Origin: Simkaniaceae bacterium
Lineage (GTDB): Bacteria; Chlamydiota; Chlamydiia; Chlamydiales; Simkaniaceae
Assembly: GCA_026708385.1 (NCBI GenBank)
Contig: JAPOVA010000008.1
Location: 1-64,000, forward strand
Direction of reading: 5' to 3'
DNA length: 64,000 bases
A program made the translations under genes and the position numbers. This document shows, piece by piece, positions 43,381 through 51,039 of the stretch (the first letter of the stretch is position 1; each line of letters opens with the position of its first letter). The notes under the pieces are model-generated. The model saw nothing but the letters and a program-made list of their open reading frames with translations. It had not been told where the DNA came from and ran no database searches.

Positions 43381-44175
43381 ATGTCTTGTTTTGGTTGTTT
43401 TAGAAGTTCACGGAGTGGTTCCCCGACACGGGTTGTTGAGGAGGAGGCGACGAGGTGCCCCTTTCCGAAAGAAGAGGTCTCCGAAAGGATTTCGGACTTG
43501 GTGAGAGGCTCGCCGGACCCCGGCAAGCCGTTCTTTTCCGTAGCGGTTCCTCCCGGGGAGCGTACGACGGTGCTCTATCAGCAATCCGATAGGTCTCTCC
43601 AACAGGATGAGTCGAGGCTACCTGCTAAGATTGTCACGTTGTCGCCACCGCAGGGAAAGGGAGCCGAATCCGAGAATGCCGAGGAGTTCGGTAGACTCCT
43701 TGCCGAGTTGGGGCAAGAGGAAAATTTAGCTGAGAAATTGACGACGACACATCTCAAGACACCGGGGGTGGGGATGCAGGCCGATGCTCCGGCTGTGGGT
43801 CGTCCGTCAGTCCTCGTTCCGGTCGTGTCGCCCACTGTTCCGTGTACTGAGGAAGAGGGGTTCGGTCAGGCTGAGGAGGAGAAGCAGGCATTGTCGGCAA
43901 TGACTGCAAGGCTTGATGCTCTTAAAGACGGATCTGTCGTGTTGTTGACAGACGAAGAGGAGGCGTTGATGATGAAGAGGGCAAACCTTGTTGTGCCGTT
44001 GACACCGGGGGACGAAAGGGGTCTCGACGAGATCGTGCCGGGTGAAGATCCTAAGGATGAAGTGATTGACGAAAGTGCGGCTGATGGGGTAGATGCCCTT
44101 ATCGTGAGTGCGCTGGAAAAGAGTAAAGCCTTTAGGGATACGGTCCGAAATTTTGCCCGAGAACACCTGAATTGA
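43381..44175 (+). CDS. MSC-family protein (long form, copy 2)
   Basis: ATG 43381 follows AAGGAGGAAAG. The 264-residue product opens M-S-C-F-G-C-F-R-S-S and aligns with the protein at 41887 over its length (C-P-F-P-K-E-E-V-S-E-R-I-S-D-L-V; V-L-Y-Q-Q-S-D-R-S-L-Q-Q-D-E; P-G-E-D-P-K-D-E-V-I-D-E). The middle contains Glu-rich helices, and the end is amphipathic (A-L-E-K-S-K-A-F-R-D-T-V-R-N-F). It is a soluble-looking protein with a cysteine-rich start. It is oriented opposite to its relative, so the two cassettes form a large inverted arrangement around 43 kb. Confidence 0.68.
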   Translation: MSCFGCFRSSRSGSPTRVVEEEATRCPFPKEEVSERISDLVRGSPDPGKPFFSVAVPPGERTTVLYQQSDRSLQQDESRLPAKIVTLSPPQGKGAESENAEEFGRLLAELGQEENLAEKLTTTHLKTPGVGMQADAPAVGRPSVLVPVVSPTVPCTEEEGFGQAEEEKQALSAMTARLDALKDGSVVLLTDEEEALMMKRANLVVPLTPGDERGLDEIVPGEDPKDEVIDESAADGVDALIVSALEKSKAFRDTVRNFAREHLN

Positions 44176-44278
44176 GGTAACCGGGAGGGTCGGCTTTGAG
44201 TAGGTGCGACAAATCTTTTCTTGAATGAACGGCACCCTACATCCATAGCGGCCCTCTTTCTTGAAACGGGAGGTGTTG

Positions 44279-44524
44279 ATGCCTGTTGTTTTCTTGACCT
44301 CGAGGTTGACGATGCCTAGGGTGCGTGGCTATCTCGGGGATCCGGATCGGAGCGCTGAGATTGTGTCGGTTGCTCTGTCCGTATTGCACATTTTGTCCGG
44401 CGTTTGGTTGGGGCGACCACGTTTGCTTAGCGGAGTCGAGTCGGGAGTTGCCGATCTAAAGACTCTCGCACTCGGTCTTTCCCGGGATTCAAGAACGGGA
44501 ATAACAGGCAGTTCGTATAAGTGA
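44279..44524 (+). CDS. Hydrophobic partner of the MSC family (copy 3)
   Basis: ATG 44279 follows GGGAGGTGTTG. The 81-residue product opens M-P-V-V-F-L-T-S-R-L-T-M-P-R-V-R-G-Y-L-G and then has I-V-S-V-A-L-S-V-L-H-I-L-S-G-V-W-L-G-R-P-R-L-L-S-G, nearly identical to the gene at 41552. The last 25 residues differ. It lies 103 bases after the MSC gene at 43381, on the same strand. Confidence 0.6.
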   Translation: MPVVFLTSRLTMPRVRGYLGDPDRSAEIVSVALSVLHILSGVWLGRPRLLSGVESGVADLKTLALGLSRDSRTGITGSSYK

Positions 44525-44573
44525 CCCCACCATGAGAAGTCCCGCTATCCACCCCCCCCGGTTGCCCTTGCTC

Positions 44574-45248
44574 CTACTGTGACCGCCTCCATACTTCATA
44601 GCGATAAAAGGTCCGTATAACGGAATGTATAGTGAGGATCACCGGCACCCATCCTCCTATTACCCTCGCCCCTACCGTGACCTCCTCCGAAGCTCCCAAC
44701 GCCTCTGTTACACACTTGAACCCGAGTGACGAAACCACCACAAAACCGACCCCCAAAGTCCCTTCGGTACACACGGTAAAAAGAACTTCTTTAGTTCTCT
44801 CATATATCCGGCGCGACCGTTCGATAGTGGGCCGAGCGACATGATCGACCGCACGGGGGACGTCGTTGATCGCACGGGAAACACACATCTGCGGAGAGGG
44901 AGGATCTGCGAAAAACTCGATCCGGAGTGGCGAGGACAACCCTTTTGCATAGCGTAGATCCGTTACCTTCCGTTCCCATACCTTTCCCTCCTTTCCGTCG
45001 GCATGATCATCCACCACAATGACAACGACACCACTCAATTTCTTCCGCAATTCCCGACATTCCCTCTCCTCGGCACCATCCGCATGCACCTTGTTGAGAA
45101 CATCGTGGATAACAGCTTCGGTTTCGAGGGCAACATCAACGCCCTCCTCAGCCGAGGAAAAAGAGAAAGAAGATGAAACGGGAACGTCCGTCCCGGATCT
45201 CCTCGGGGCCGACGTCGAAGCCCTAACGGTATCAGACGGGGTTGTCAT
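44574..45248 (-). CDS. Longer AVNxVA-type membrane-associated protein (copy 7)
   Basis: ATG 45248 follows CGGAGGAAAACAAGCT. The 224-residue product has a Ser/Thr-rich N-terminus (A-P-R-R-S-G-T-D-V-P-V-S, faintly like P-V-P-K-x-S-D-V-D of the S-S-V family). A helical central domain follows (residues 40-115), then S-R-A-I-N-D-V-P-R-A-V-D-H-V-A-R-P-T-I-E-R (two motif-like halves), then a hydrophobic domain (G-T-L-G-V-G-F-V-V-V-S-S-L-G and I-G-G-W-V-P-V-I-L-T-I). It appears to join features of two families of the island. Confidence 0.6.
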   Translation of the reverse strand: MTTPSDTVRASTSAPRRSGTDVPVSSSFSFSSAEEGVDVALETEAVIHDVLNKVHADGAEERECRELRKKLSGVVVIVVDDHADGKEGKVWERKVTDLRYAKGLSSPLRIEFFADPPSPQMCVSRAINDVPRAVDHVARPTIERSRRIYERTKEVLFTVCTEGTLGVGFVVVSSLGFKCVTEALGASEEVTVGARVIGGWVPVILTIHSVIRTFYRYEVWRRSQ

Positions 45249-45520
45249 AGCTTGTTTTCCTCCGGGGTGTGCGACTTTTCCGGGGACGGTGTACCACGGA
45301 ACGGCGCGCCGGGGCAACCGTAAAGGCGCGTCCCCCCCCCGACCCGGTTCGGGGTTGCCGATATCAGTGGTGAGAGTTTGTCTGATCAGGGGTTGCGCAA
45401 TGCGCCGGTTGCGGGTGATGATGGAGGGTGGCTGAGAGACACCAAGATATATCCCGGAGGGGGTGTAGGCTCTCTTTCCGAAGCCGGTCCCGGTCGGAGG
45501 TGAGAGGGGTGTCCTGTGAT

Positions 45521-45653
45521 ATGTCTTGCCTTGGTCGTTGTGGCCGGACTCCGAATCCGAGTTCCGCTCCGGCTCCCGAGGTCGCGTCCGATCACATGTT
45601 GCACGGAGGGGGGGGCCGGAAAGCATCTCTTACGAAAACTACGCGGAGAGGCA
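45521..45653 (+). pseudogene. 5' fragment of an MSC-family gene
   Basis: ATG 45521 opens M-S-C-L-G-R-C-G-R-T-P, with GGAGGTGAGAGG further upstream. After about 40 codons the frame runs into the 3' end of the convergent glycosidase gene at 45654, so the original C-terminus has been cut off. This marks the right-hand edge of the accessory island. Confidence 0.5.
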
Positions 45654-48281
45654 TCAATGTAGCTGTTGGATCAGCTTGGCGACAAATCCCGTCCAGCCGG
45701 TTTGATGACTACTACCGAGTCCTTTGCCCGTCTCACCGTGAAAATATTCGAAGAAATGGATATAATCCTTGAAATGTTCGTCCCGAGAAAATTCGGATCG
45801 TTCACCGAAGACGGGGCGCTCTCCCCGCGCATCCGGTTCGAAGAGGCGGATCAACCGGCTTGCAAGTTCCTCGGCTACCTCTTTCAGGTTCATCCGTATA
45901 CCCGAGCCGGAGGGAAATTCCACCTTCAAACGATCGCCGTAGTAGTGATGAAAACGTTGCAACGACTCTATGATCAGGACGTTGATCGGAAACCAGACGG
46001 GACCGCGCCAATTGGAATTTCCCCCGAAAAGACGATCGTTCGATTCCCCCGGCCGGTAATCGATGCAGTACTGCGTCTTTTCCAAAGTGATACAAAGGGG
46101 GTGTTCTTTGTGCCTCTTCGAAACGGAACGAATGCCGTACGGACTCAAAAATTCCTCTTCATCGAGAAGAGAAGCAAGTAACTTGCGTAACTTTCCCTCA
46201 TCCAAAATCGATAAGATGCGTCGTCCGTTTTCGCCGTACTCTTCCATACAGGCAATCTTCCCGCATATATCCGGCCGGTGTTTGATAAACCAATCCACCT
46301 TATCTTTGAAGATCTTCAATCTCTCCATATCACCCTCCTCTATCGTCATGACGGCAAAAAGGGGAATAAGCCCCACGACGGAACGGACTCTGAGCGGGAC
46401 ATCGCGCCCCCCCTTCAGGCGAAGTACGTCGTAGTAAAACCCATCCTCTTCATGCCAGAGAGAGAACGATCGGTGCCCGGGAAAATTGATCGCATCGGCT
46501 ATCAACAGGAAATGGTTGTAGAATTTGTTGGCCATATCCTCGTACGTTCCGTCTCTTTTGGCAAGCTCCATCGAGATCGTCAACATATTCAGGGAAAACA
46601 TCGCCATCCATCCCGTCGCATCGGCCTGATAGAGCGTCCCCCCCTCGGGTAGTTCGACATTCCTATCAAACAGGCTAATGTTATCCAACCCCAAAAACCC
46701 CCCCTCGAAAACGTTTCTCCCCTCGCCGTCCATCCGGTTAACCCAGCGGGTGAAGTTCAACAACAACTTGTTGAAAACACGCTTCAAAAAGAAGAGATCA
46801 CCTCGCCCCTCATGCTTCTTCTCGATCTTGTACACCCTCCATGTGGCCCACGCATGCACGGGAGGGTTGACATGGTCGAAGTTCCACTCATACGCCGCAA
46901 GTTGACCGCTGGGGCTCATGTACCACTCCTGCACGAGGATATAGAGTTGCCTTTTGGCAAAATCCATGTCGACCATGGCAAGGGGGATGGCGTGGAAGGC
47001 ACTATCCCAGGAGAAAAATTGCGGAAATTCCCACTTATCGGGAACCGATAGGATATCATCCGCATAGAGATGGACCCAACCGTGATTTCTGGCCGTGTCG
47101 ACGTCGTGGGGAGGAAGGGGGGGAAGGTGATCCGGGTCGCCGTCCAACCAATCCCGTACCACAAACCGGTAGTGCATCTTGTTCCAAAGCATGCCCGCAA
47201 GGGCCTGCCTGCCGATGCGCAGTCGCTCTTCTCCCGGGGATTGAGGGAAAATCGTGGCATAGAAAAGGTCGGCCTCCCTGATCCGTTTGGCAAAGATCTT
47301 CTCGCTCTTCACGAAGGGATCTTCTTTCACCTTCCTCTCCGTAAGGCGACAGTAAAATCTCTTCGTCTCCCGGGGAGCAAAGGATGCTTCGATCGAAAAG
47401 GTTGCCTTGGTCCCCTTCTTTTCGGGGTTGACGGCCGAAGGATTGCCCCCTACGAAGTAGTCGTTAAACCCGTCTTTGACAAATCCTCCGGTCTCTTTTT
47501 CTCCCATGATCGTCTTCCGGTTCGTCCGGTTTTCCGTAAAGAGTAAGTCGGCAAATCCCTTGCCGTACAGGTAGTAGGTTCCCAGCTCGAAGTGCCATGC
47601 CTTCATGACACCCCCCTCCGCTTCAATCCGACTCAAGGGTCCCTTCTCCGGATCGCACTTCGGGTTGTGGAACCATAGAACGGGAAGGATGTGGAGCGAA
47701 CCCTCCTCGTTGCTCCTGTTTGAAACGGTCAGCCGAATGTGGATATCGTTCGGACCCTCTTTGGCATACTCTATGAAGATGTCGAAGTACCTGTTGTCGC
47801 GAAAGATACCCGTGTCGATCAGTTCATATTCGGGATCTTCGAAGGTGCGTTGCCGGTTAACCCGACGCATCTCCTCGTACGGATAGTCGCGTTGCGGATA
47901 CTTGTACAGGTACTTCATGTAGGAGTGGGTCGGTGTATTATCGAGGAAATAGTAGTACTCCTTTACATCCTCACCGTGATTTCCCTCTCGATTCGAAAGG
48001 CCGAAGAGGCGCTCTTTGAGGATCCGGTCCTTTCCGTTCCAAAAGGAGAAAGCGAAACAGAGACGTCCGTGAGTATCGGAAATCCCGGCGATGCCATCCT
48101 CTCCCCACCTATAGGCACGCGACAATGCATCTTCGTAAGTAAAGTGGTGCCAGGGAACTTGCTCTTTTCCGTAATCCTCCCGAACCGTTCCCCACATCCT
48201 CTCGGGCAGATAGGGGCCCCACTTTTTCCAATATTTCTTCCTCTTCCGATCTTCGATCAGTCTTTTTTTTTCCTGAGACAT
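45654..48281 (-). CDS. GH63-type (MGH1-like) glycoside hydrolase
   Basis: ATG 48281 is chosen over the upstream in-frame GTG. The 875-residue product has the layout of bacterial family-63 glycosidases: an N-terminal part with W-G-P-Y-L-x-E-R-x-W-G-T-V-R-E-D-Y, a beta-rich middle, and an (alpha/alpha)6-barrel. The barrel carries F-F-S-W-D-S-A-F-H-A-I (the Asp, D426, at the place of the general acid) and N-W-R-G-P-V-W (W758), typical of the family. No signal peptide is seen, so it is likely cytosolic. These enzymes release glucose or mannose from alpha-linked oligosaccharides or glucosylglycerate-type compounds; the substrate here is open. It is the first ordinary gene right of the accessory island. 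Confidence 0.85.
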   Translation of the reverse strand: MSQEKKRLIEDRKRKKYWKKWGPYLPERMWGTVREDYGKEQVPWHHFTYEDALSRAYRWGEDGIAGISDTHGRLCFAFSFWNGKDRILKERLFGLSNREGNHGEDVKEYYYFLDNTPTHSYMKYLYKYPQRDYPYEEMRRVNRQRTFEDPEYELIDTGIFRDNRYFDIFIEYAKEGPNDIHIRLTVSNRSNEEGSLHILPVLWFHNPKCDPEKGPLSRIEAEGGVMKAWHFELGTYYLYGKGFADLLFTENRTNRKTIMGEKETGGFVKDGFNDYFVGGNPSAVNPEKKGTKATFSIEASFAPRETKRFYCRLTERKVKEDPFVKSEKIFAKRIREADLFYATIFPQSPGEERLRIGRQALAGMLWNKMHYRFVVRDWLDGDPDHLPPLPPHDVDTARNHGWVHLYADDILSVPDKWEFPQFFSWDSAFHAIPLAMVDMDFAKRQLYILVQEWYMSPSGQLAAYEWNFDHVNPPVHAWATWRVYKIEKKHEGRGDLFFLKRVFNKLLLNFTRWVNRMDGEGRNVFEGGFLGLDNISLFDRNVELPEGGTLYQADATGWMAMFSLNMLTISMELAKRDGTYEDMANKFYNHFLLIADAINFPGHRSFSLWHEEDGFYYDVLRLKGGRDVPLRVRSVVGLIPLFAVMTIEEGDMERLKIFKDKVDWFIKHRPDICGKIACMEEYGENGRRILSILDEGKLRKLLASLLDEEEFLSPYGIRSVSKRHKEHPLCITLEKTQYCIDYRPGESNDRLFGGNSNWRGPVWFPINVLIIESLQRFHHYYGDRLKVEFPSGSGIRMNLKEVAEELASRLIRLFEPDARGERPVFGERSEFSRDEHFKDYIHFFEYFHGETGKGLGSSHQTGWTGFVAKLIQQLH

Positions 48282-48342
48282 AATCACAACTTGTAAATAA
48301 AGTCTTTAAACAGGTATATATCGAAACAAAAGGAAAGAATCA

Positions 48343-49731
48343 ATGTTTGATGTGATCGTGATCGGCGCCGGAGCGGGAGGACTCGTCATTGCCATCGGCG
48401 CCGCCAAAGCAGGTAAGAAAACTCTACTCATAGAAACCGGACCGTACGGGGGGGATTGCACCAATTTCGGATGCATTCCCAGCAAATCGCTGATTGCCTC
48501 CTCCAAGGAGGCCTACATGTTGAAACATGCCGACAGATTGGGCATTGATGTCCGATTCCGGACGTTCGACACCGTAAACGCATTCAAACGGGTACGCGAT
48601 ATCGTCACGGAGGTCCGCTCCCGTGAAGATCCCTCGGCTCTCAAACACTCCGGCGTCGAAACCCTGACCGGAACCGCCTCCTTCCACGACTCCCGAACCC
48701 TGCTTGTGAACGGCAGGAAAGTACGGGGTAAGGAGATCGTGATTGCCACCGGATCCGAACCCACCGTCCCGGATGTGGAGGGACTCGCCGGAACCCCCTA
48801 TCTGACGAACGAGACCGTCTTCGAATTGGAGAGGGTGCCCCCCGACATGATCTTCATCGGCGCGGGGCCGATCGGATGTGAACTGGCACAAGCTTTTGCC
48901 GGCTTGGGTTCCGAGGTAACCGTGATCGCGGGTACGCATATGTTGGCACGAGAAGACCCCCGAGCAAGGGAGGTGATTGCGAAGCAATTCGTAACCGAGG
49001 GGATGACGTTGCAGATCGGCGAAAGGCCGAAGCGGGTCACCTACGATCCGGAGAAGGGATTCACCGTCCTCGTCGGGAACAAAGAACTCAAGGCCCGCTC
49101 CCTCTTCGTTGCAACGGGGCGGCGACCCCGTTTGGAGGGGTTGCACTTGGCCCGAGCCGGCATCGCAACAACGGACAAGGGGATTACCGTCGACCCTTAC
49201 GGACGGACGTCGCAGAAACACATTTGGGCCGTCGGAGATGTTGTCGGGGCCCCTTTCTTTACACACCTTGCGGAAAATAGGGCACGTACCGTCTTAAAAA
49301 ACATCCTCCTCCCGTTCAAGTCGAAGATCTCTACGCAACCCGTTCCACGCGTCACGTACACCGATCCCGAGATTGCCTCGTTGGGCCTTCTCACCGAAGA
49401 GGCCGTCAACCGGTACGGGAAGGGACGCATTGCCGTCTACACGGTCCCCTTTACGGAGGTGGACAGGAGCATCACGAACGGCCGAACGGAGGGTTTCGTC
49501 ACAATCGTGACGAAGAAGTGGAGCAGTAAAATTCTGGGCGCCACGATTGTAGGTGCGCGGGCGGGGGAGATGTTGATGGAGATCTCGATGGCCATGTATA
49601 CGAAGACCCCCCTTCGCAAGCTCAGCGGGTTGATTCATCCCTATCCCATCGAAAGTGCGGCCATACGCAAGGCGGCCGACATGTGGCTTACGCAGACCGT
49701 ACTCGGCGCAATCAGGAGAAACAAATTATGA
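48343..49731 (+). CDS. FAD/NAD-dependent disulfide oxidoreductase (mercuric reductase-like)
   Basis: The 462-residue product has the FAD dinucleotide fold at the N-terminus (G-A-G-A-G-G, residues 8-13), the redox pair C39/C44 in G-G-D-C-T-N-F-G-C-I-P-S-K, an NAD(P) fold (G-A-G-P-I-G-C-E-L-A), W-A-V-G-D-V, and a C-terminal dimerisation domain with H-P-Y-P-I-E-S as the His/Glu pair. This is the class I disulfide reductase family. It lacks the N-terminal heavy-metal domain and the vicinal C-terminal cysteines of true MerA. It overlaps by 4 bases (ATGA) with a TVP38 gene, an arrangement known in many bacteria, which hints at a membrane-linked redox role. It is not the E3 subunit of a 2-oxoacid dehydrogenase by context. 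Confidence 0.88.
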   Translation: MFDVIVIGAGAGGLVIAIGAAKAGKKTLLIETGPYGGDCTNFGCIPSKSLIASSKEAYMLKHADRLGIDVRFRTFDTVNAFKRVRDIVTEVRSREDPSALKHSGVETLTGTASFHDSRTLLVNGRKVRGKEIVIATGSEPTVPDVEGLAGTPYLTNETVFELERVPPDMIFIGAGPIGCELAQAFAGLGSEVTVIAGTHMLAREDPRAREVIAKQFVTEGMTLQIGERPKRVTYDPEKGFTVLVGNKELKARSLFVATGRRPRLEGLHLARAGIATTDKGITVDPYGRTSQKHIWAVGDVVGAPFFTHLAENRARTVLKNILLPFKSKISTQPVPRVTYTDPEIASLGLLTEEAVNRYGKGRIAVYTVPFTEVDRSITNGRTEGFVTIVTKKWSSKILGATIVGARAGEMLMEISMAMYTKTPLRKLSGLIHPYPIESAAIRKAADMWLTQTVLGAIRRNKL

Positions 49732-50435
49732 AATGGAAGAATCGGATCCCCCTTTTCGTCATCATTTGCCTGATGGCGTGCGCTTATTTTTCGGGCGTTA
49801 CCGAATATTTGACCTTTGAAAATCTGCGAGAGCATCGGGTAGTGCTCCTACAATTCATTGCACGCCATCCCGTTGGGGCTCCCCTTCTCTTCATGCTCAT
49901 CTACACGATTGCCGTCGCCCTTTCGGTTCCGGGAGCCGTCATTCTCACTCTACTCGGCGGATTCCTCTTCGGGGTACCTATCGGCACGCTCTACGTCGTC
50001 GTATCGGCGACGATCGGTGCCTTTGCGGTGTACGTCGCAGCCCGGACCGCCCTCGGCGAGATCCTCAAAAAGAAGGCGGGTCCTTTCCTGCAAAAGATGG
50101 AGAGCGGGTTCCGGAAAAATGCGGCGGGCTACCTTCTCTTCCTCCGATTCATTCCGGCCTTTCCCTTCTGGCTTGTCAACCTGGCTCCCGCCTTTTTCAG
50201 GGTCAAATCGAGCACCTACCTCTGGACCACGTTCATCGGCATCATGCCGGGGTCGTACGTCTTTACGCAGGCGGGAACCGGTCTGGGAGCGATCTTCGAT
50301 ACCGATGCCGATTTTTCAATCGGTGCGATCTTTAACCTGCAGATCCGGATTGCTCTGATCGTCTTGGCAATCTTCGTGCTCATTCCCGTCTTCGTCAAAC
50401 CACTCATCAACAAGCAGAGAAAAAATGCTCGATAG
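49728..50435 (+). CDS. TVP38/TMEM64 family membrane protein
   Basis: ATG 49728 overlaps the upstream stop in ATGA, with AGGAGAA just before it. The 235-residue product has an N-terminal helix and then the SNARE-associated/DedA-like core: L-S-V-P-G-A-V-I-L-T-L-L-G-G-F-L-F-G and G-A-F-A-V-Y-V-A-A-R, followed by F-L-R-F-I-P-A-F-P-F-W-L-V-N. It has five or six membrane segments. Such proteins act in the inner membrane and are thought to move or scramble lipids. It is translationally coupled to its neighbours. Confidence 0.88.
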   Translation: MKWKNRIPLFVIICLMACAYFSGVTEYLTFENLREHRVVLLQFIARHPVGAPLLFMLIYTIAVALSVPGAVILTLLGGFLFGVPIGTLYVVVSATIGAFAVYVAARTALGEILKKKAGPFLQKMESGFRKNAAGYLLFLRFIPAFPFWLVNLAPAFFRVKSSTYLWTTFIGIMPGSYVFTQAGTGLGAIFDTDADFSIGAIFNLQIRIALIVLAIFVLIPVFVKPLINKQRKNAR

Positions 50436-51039
50436 TTTCGGTCGCGCCCTCTACCAAAAGTATGTGATCGATCCCCTCTTGCGTCTGTTTTTCACAAAAC
50501 GTCGCCTCTCTCCCTCGGCTCTCACGACGATCGGCCTCCTTTTCGGTCTCCTTACTCCCTGCTTTTTGGCCCTGCACATGCCCTTTTCCGCTTGCCTCGC
50601 CCTCTTACTCTCCGGATTTTTCGACACACTGGACGGATCGGTCGCCCGGCAGCAGGGGACGGGTTCGGAGAGGGGAGCGCTCTTCGATATCCTATCGGAT
50701 AGGATCGTGGAAAGTGCCGTCATTACGGGGTTCTACCTCTACGACCCGGAAAGGGCTCTCCTCTGCCTCCTGATGTTTGCGAGTACCCTCCTCTGCATCA
50801 CCTCATTTCTGACGGTCGGAATCTTCACCGAAAACCTATCCGAAAAGAGCTTTCACTACAGCCCGGGATTGATCGAGCGGACGGAGGCCTTTCTCTTCTT
50901 TGTCTCGATCATCCTCTTTCCCTCCCTCTTCCCCCCCTTGGCCTCTCTCTTCATCCTACTCGTCTTCCATACGGGGGTCGACCGTGCGCGCAAATTCTAC
51001 CGGAGTACACGACCCGGATCACCGGTTGTTCCTCGCTAA
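50425..51039 (+). CDS. CDP-alcohol phosphatidyltransferase
   Basis: The 204-residue product has the full family signature D-G-x-x-A-R-x8-G-x3-D-x3-D: D-T-L-D-G-S-V-A-R-Q-Q-G-T-G-S-E-R-G-A, then F-D-I-L-S-D. It has five to six membrane helices. The enzyme transfers a phosphatidyl group from a CDP-activated lipid to an alcohol such as glycerol phosphate, serine or inositol; the acceptor cannot be told. The gene overlaps the TVP38 gene by 11 bases, so the three genes from 48343 form an operon. Its 3' end overlaps by 21 bases with the convergent transporter gene. Confidence 0.88.
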   Translation: MLDSFGRALYQKYVIDPLLRLFFTKRRLSPSALTTIGLLFGLLTPCFLALHMPFSACLALLLSGFFDTLDGSVARQQGTGSERGALFDILSDRIVESAVITGFYLYDPERALLCLLMFASTLLCITSFLTVGIFTENLSEKSFHYSPGLIERTEAFLFFVSIILFPSLFPPLASLFILLVFHTGVDRARKFYRSTRPGSPVVPR

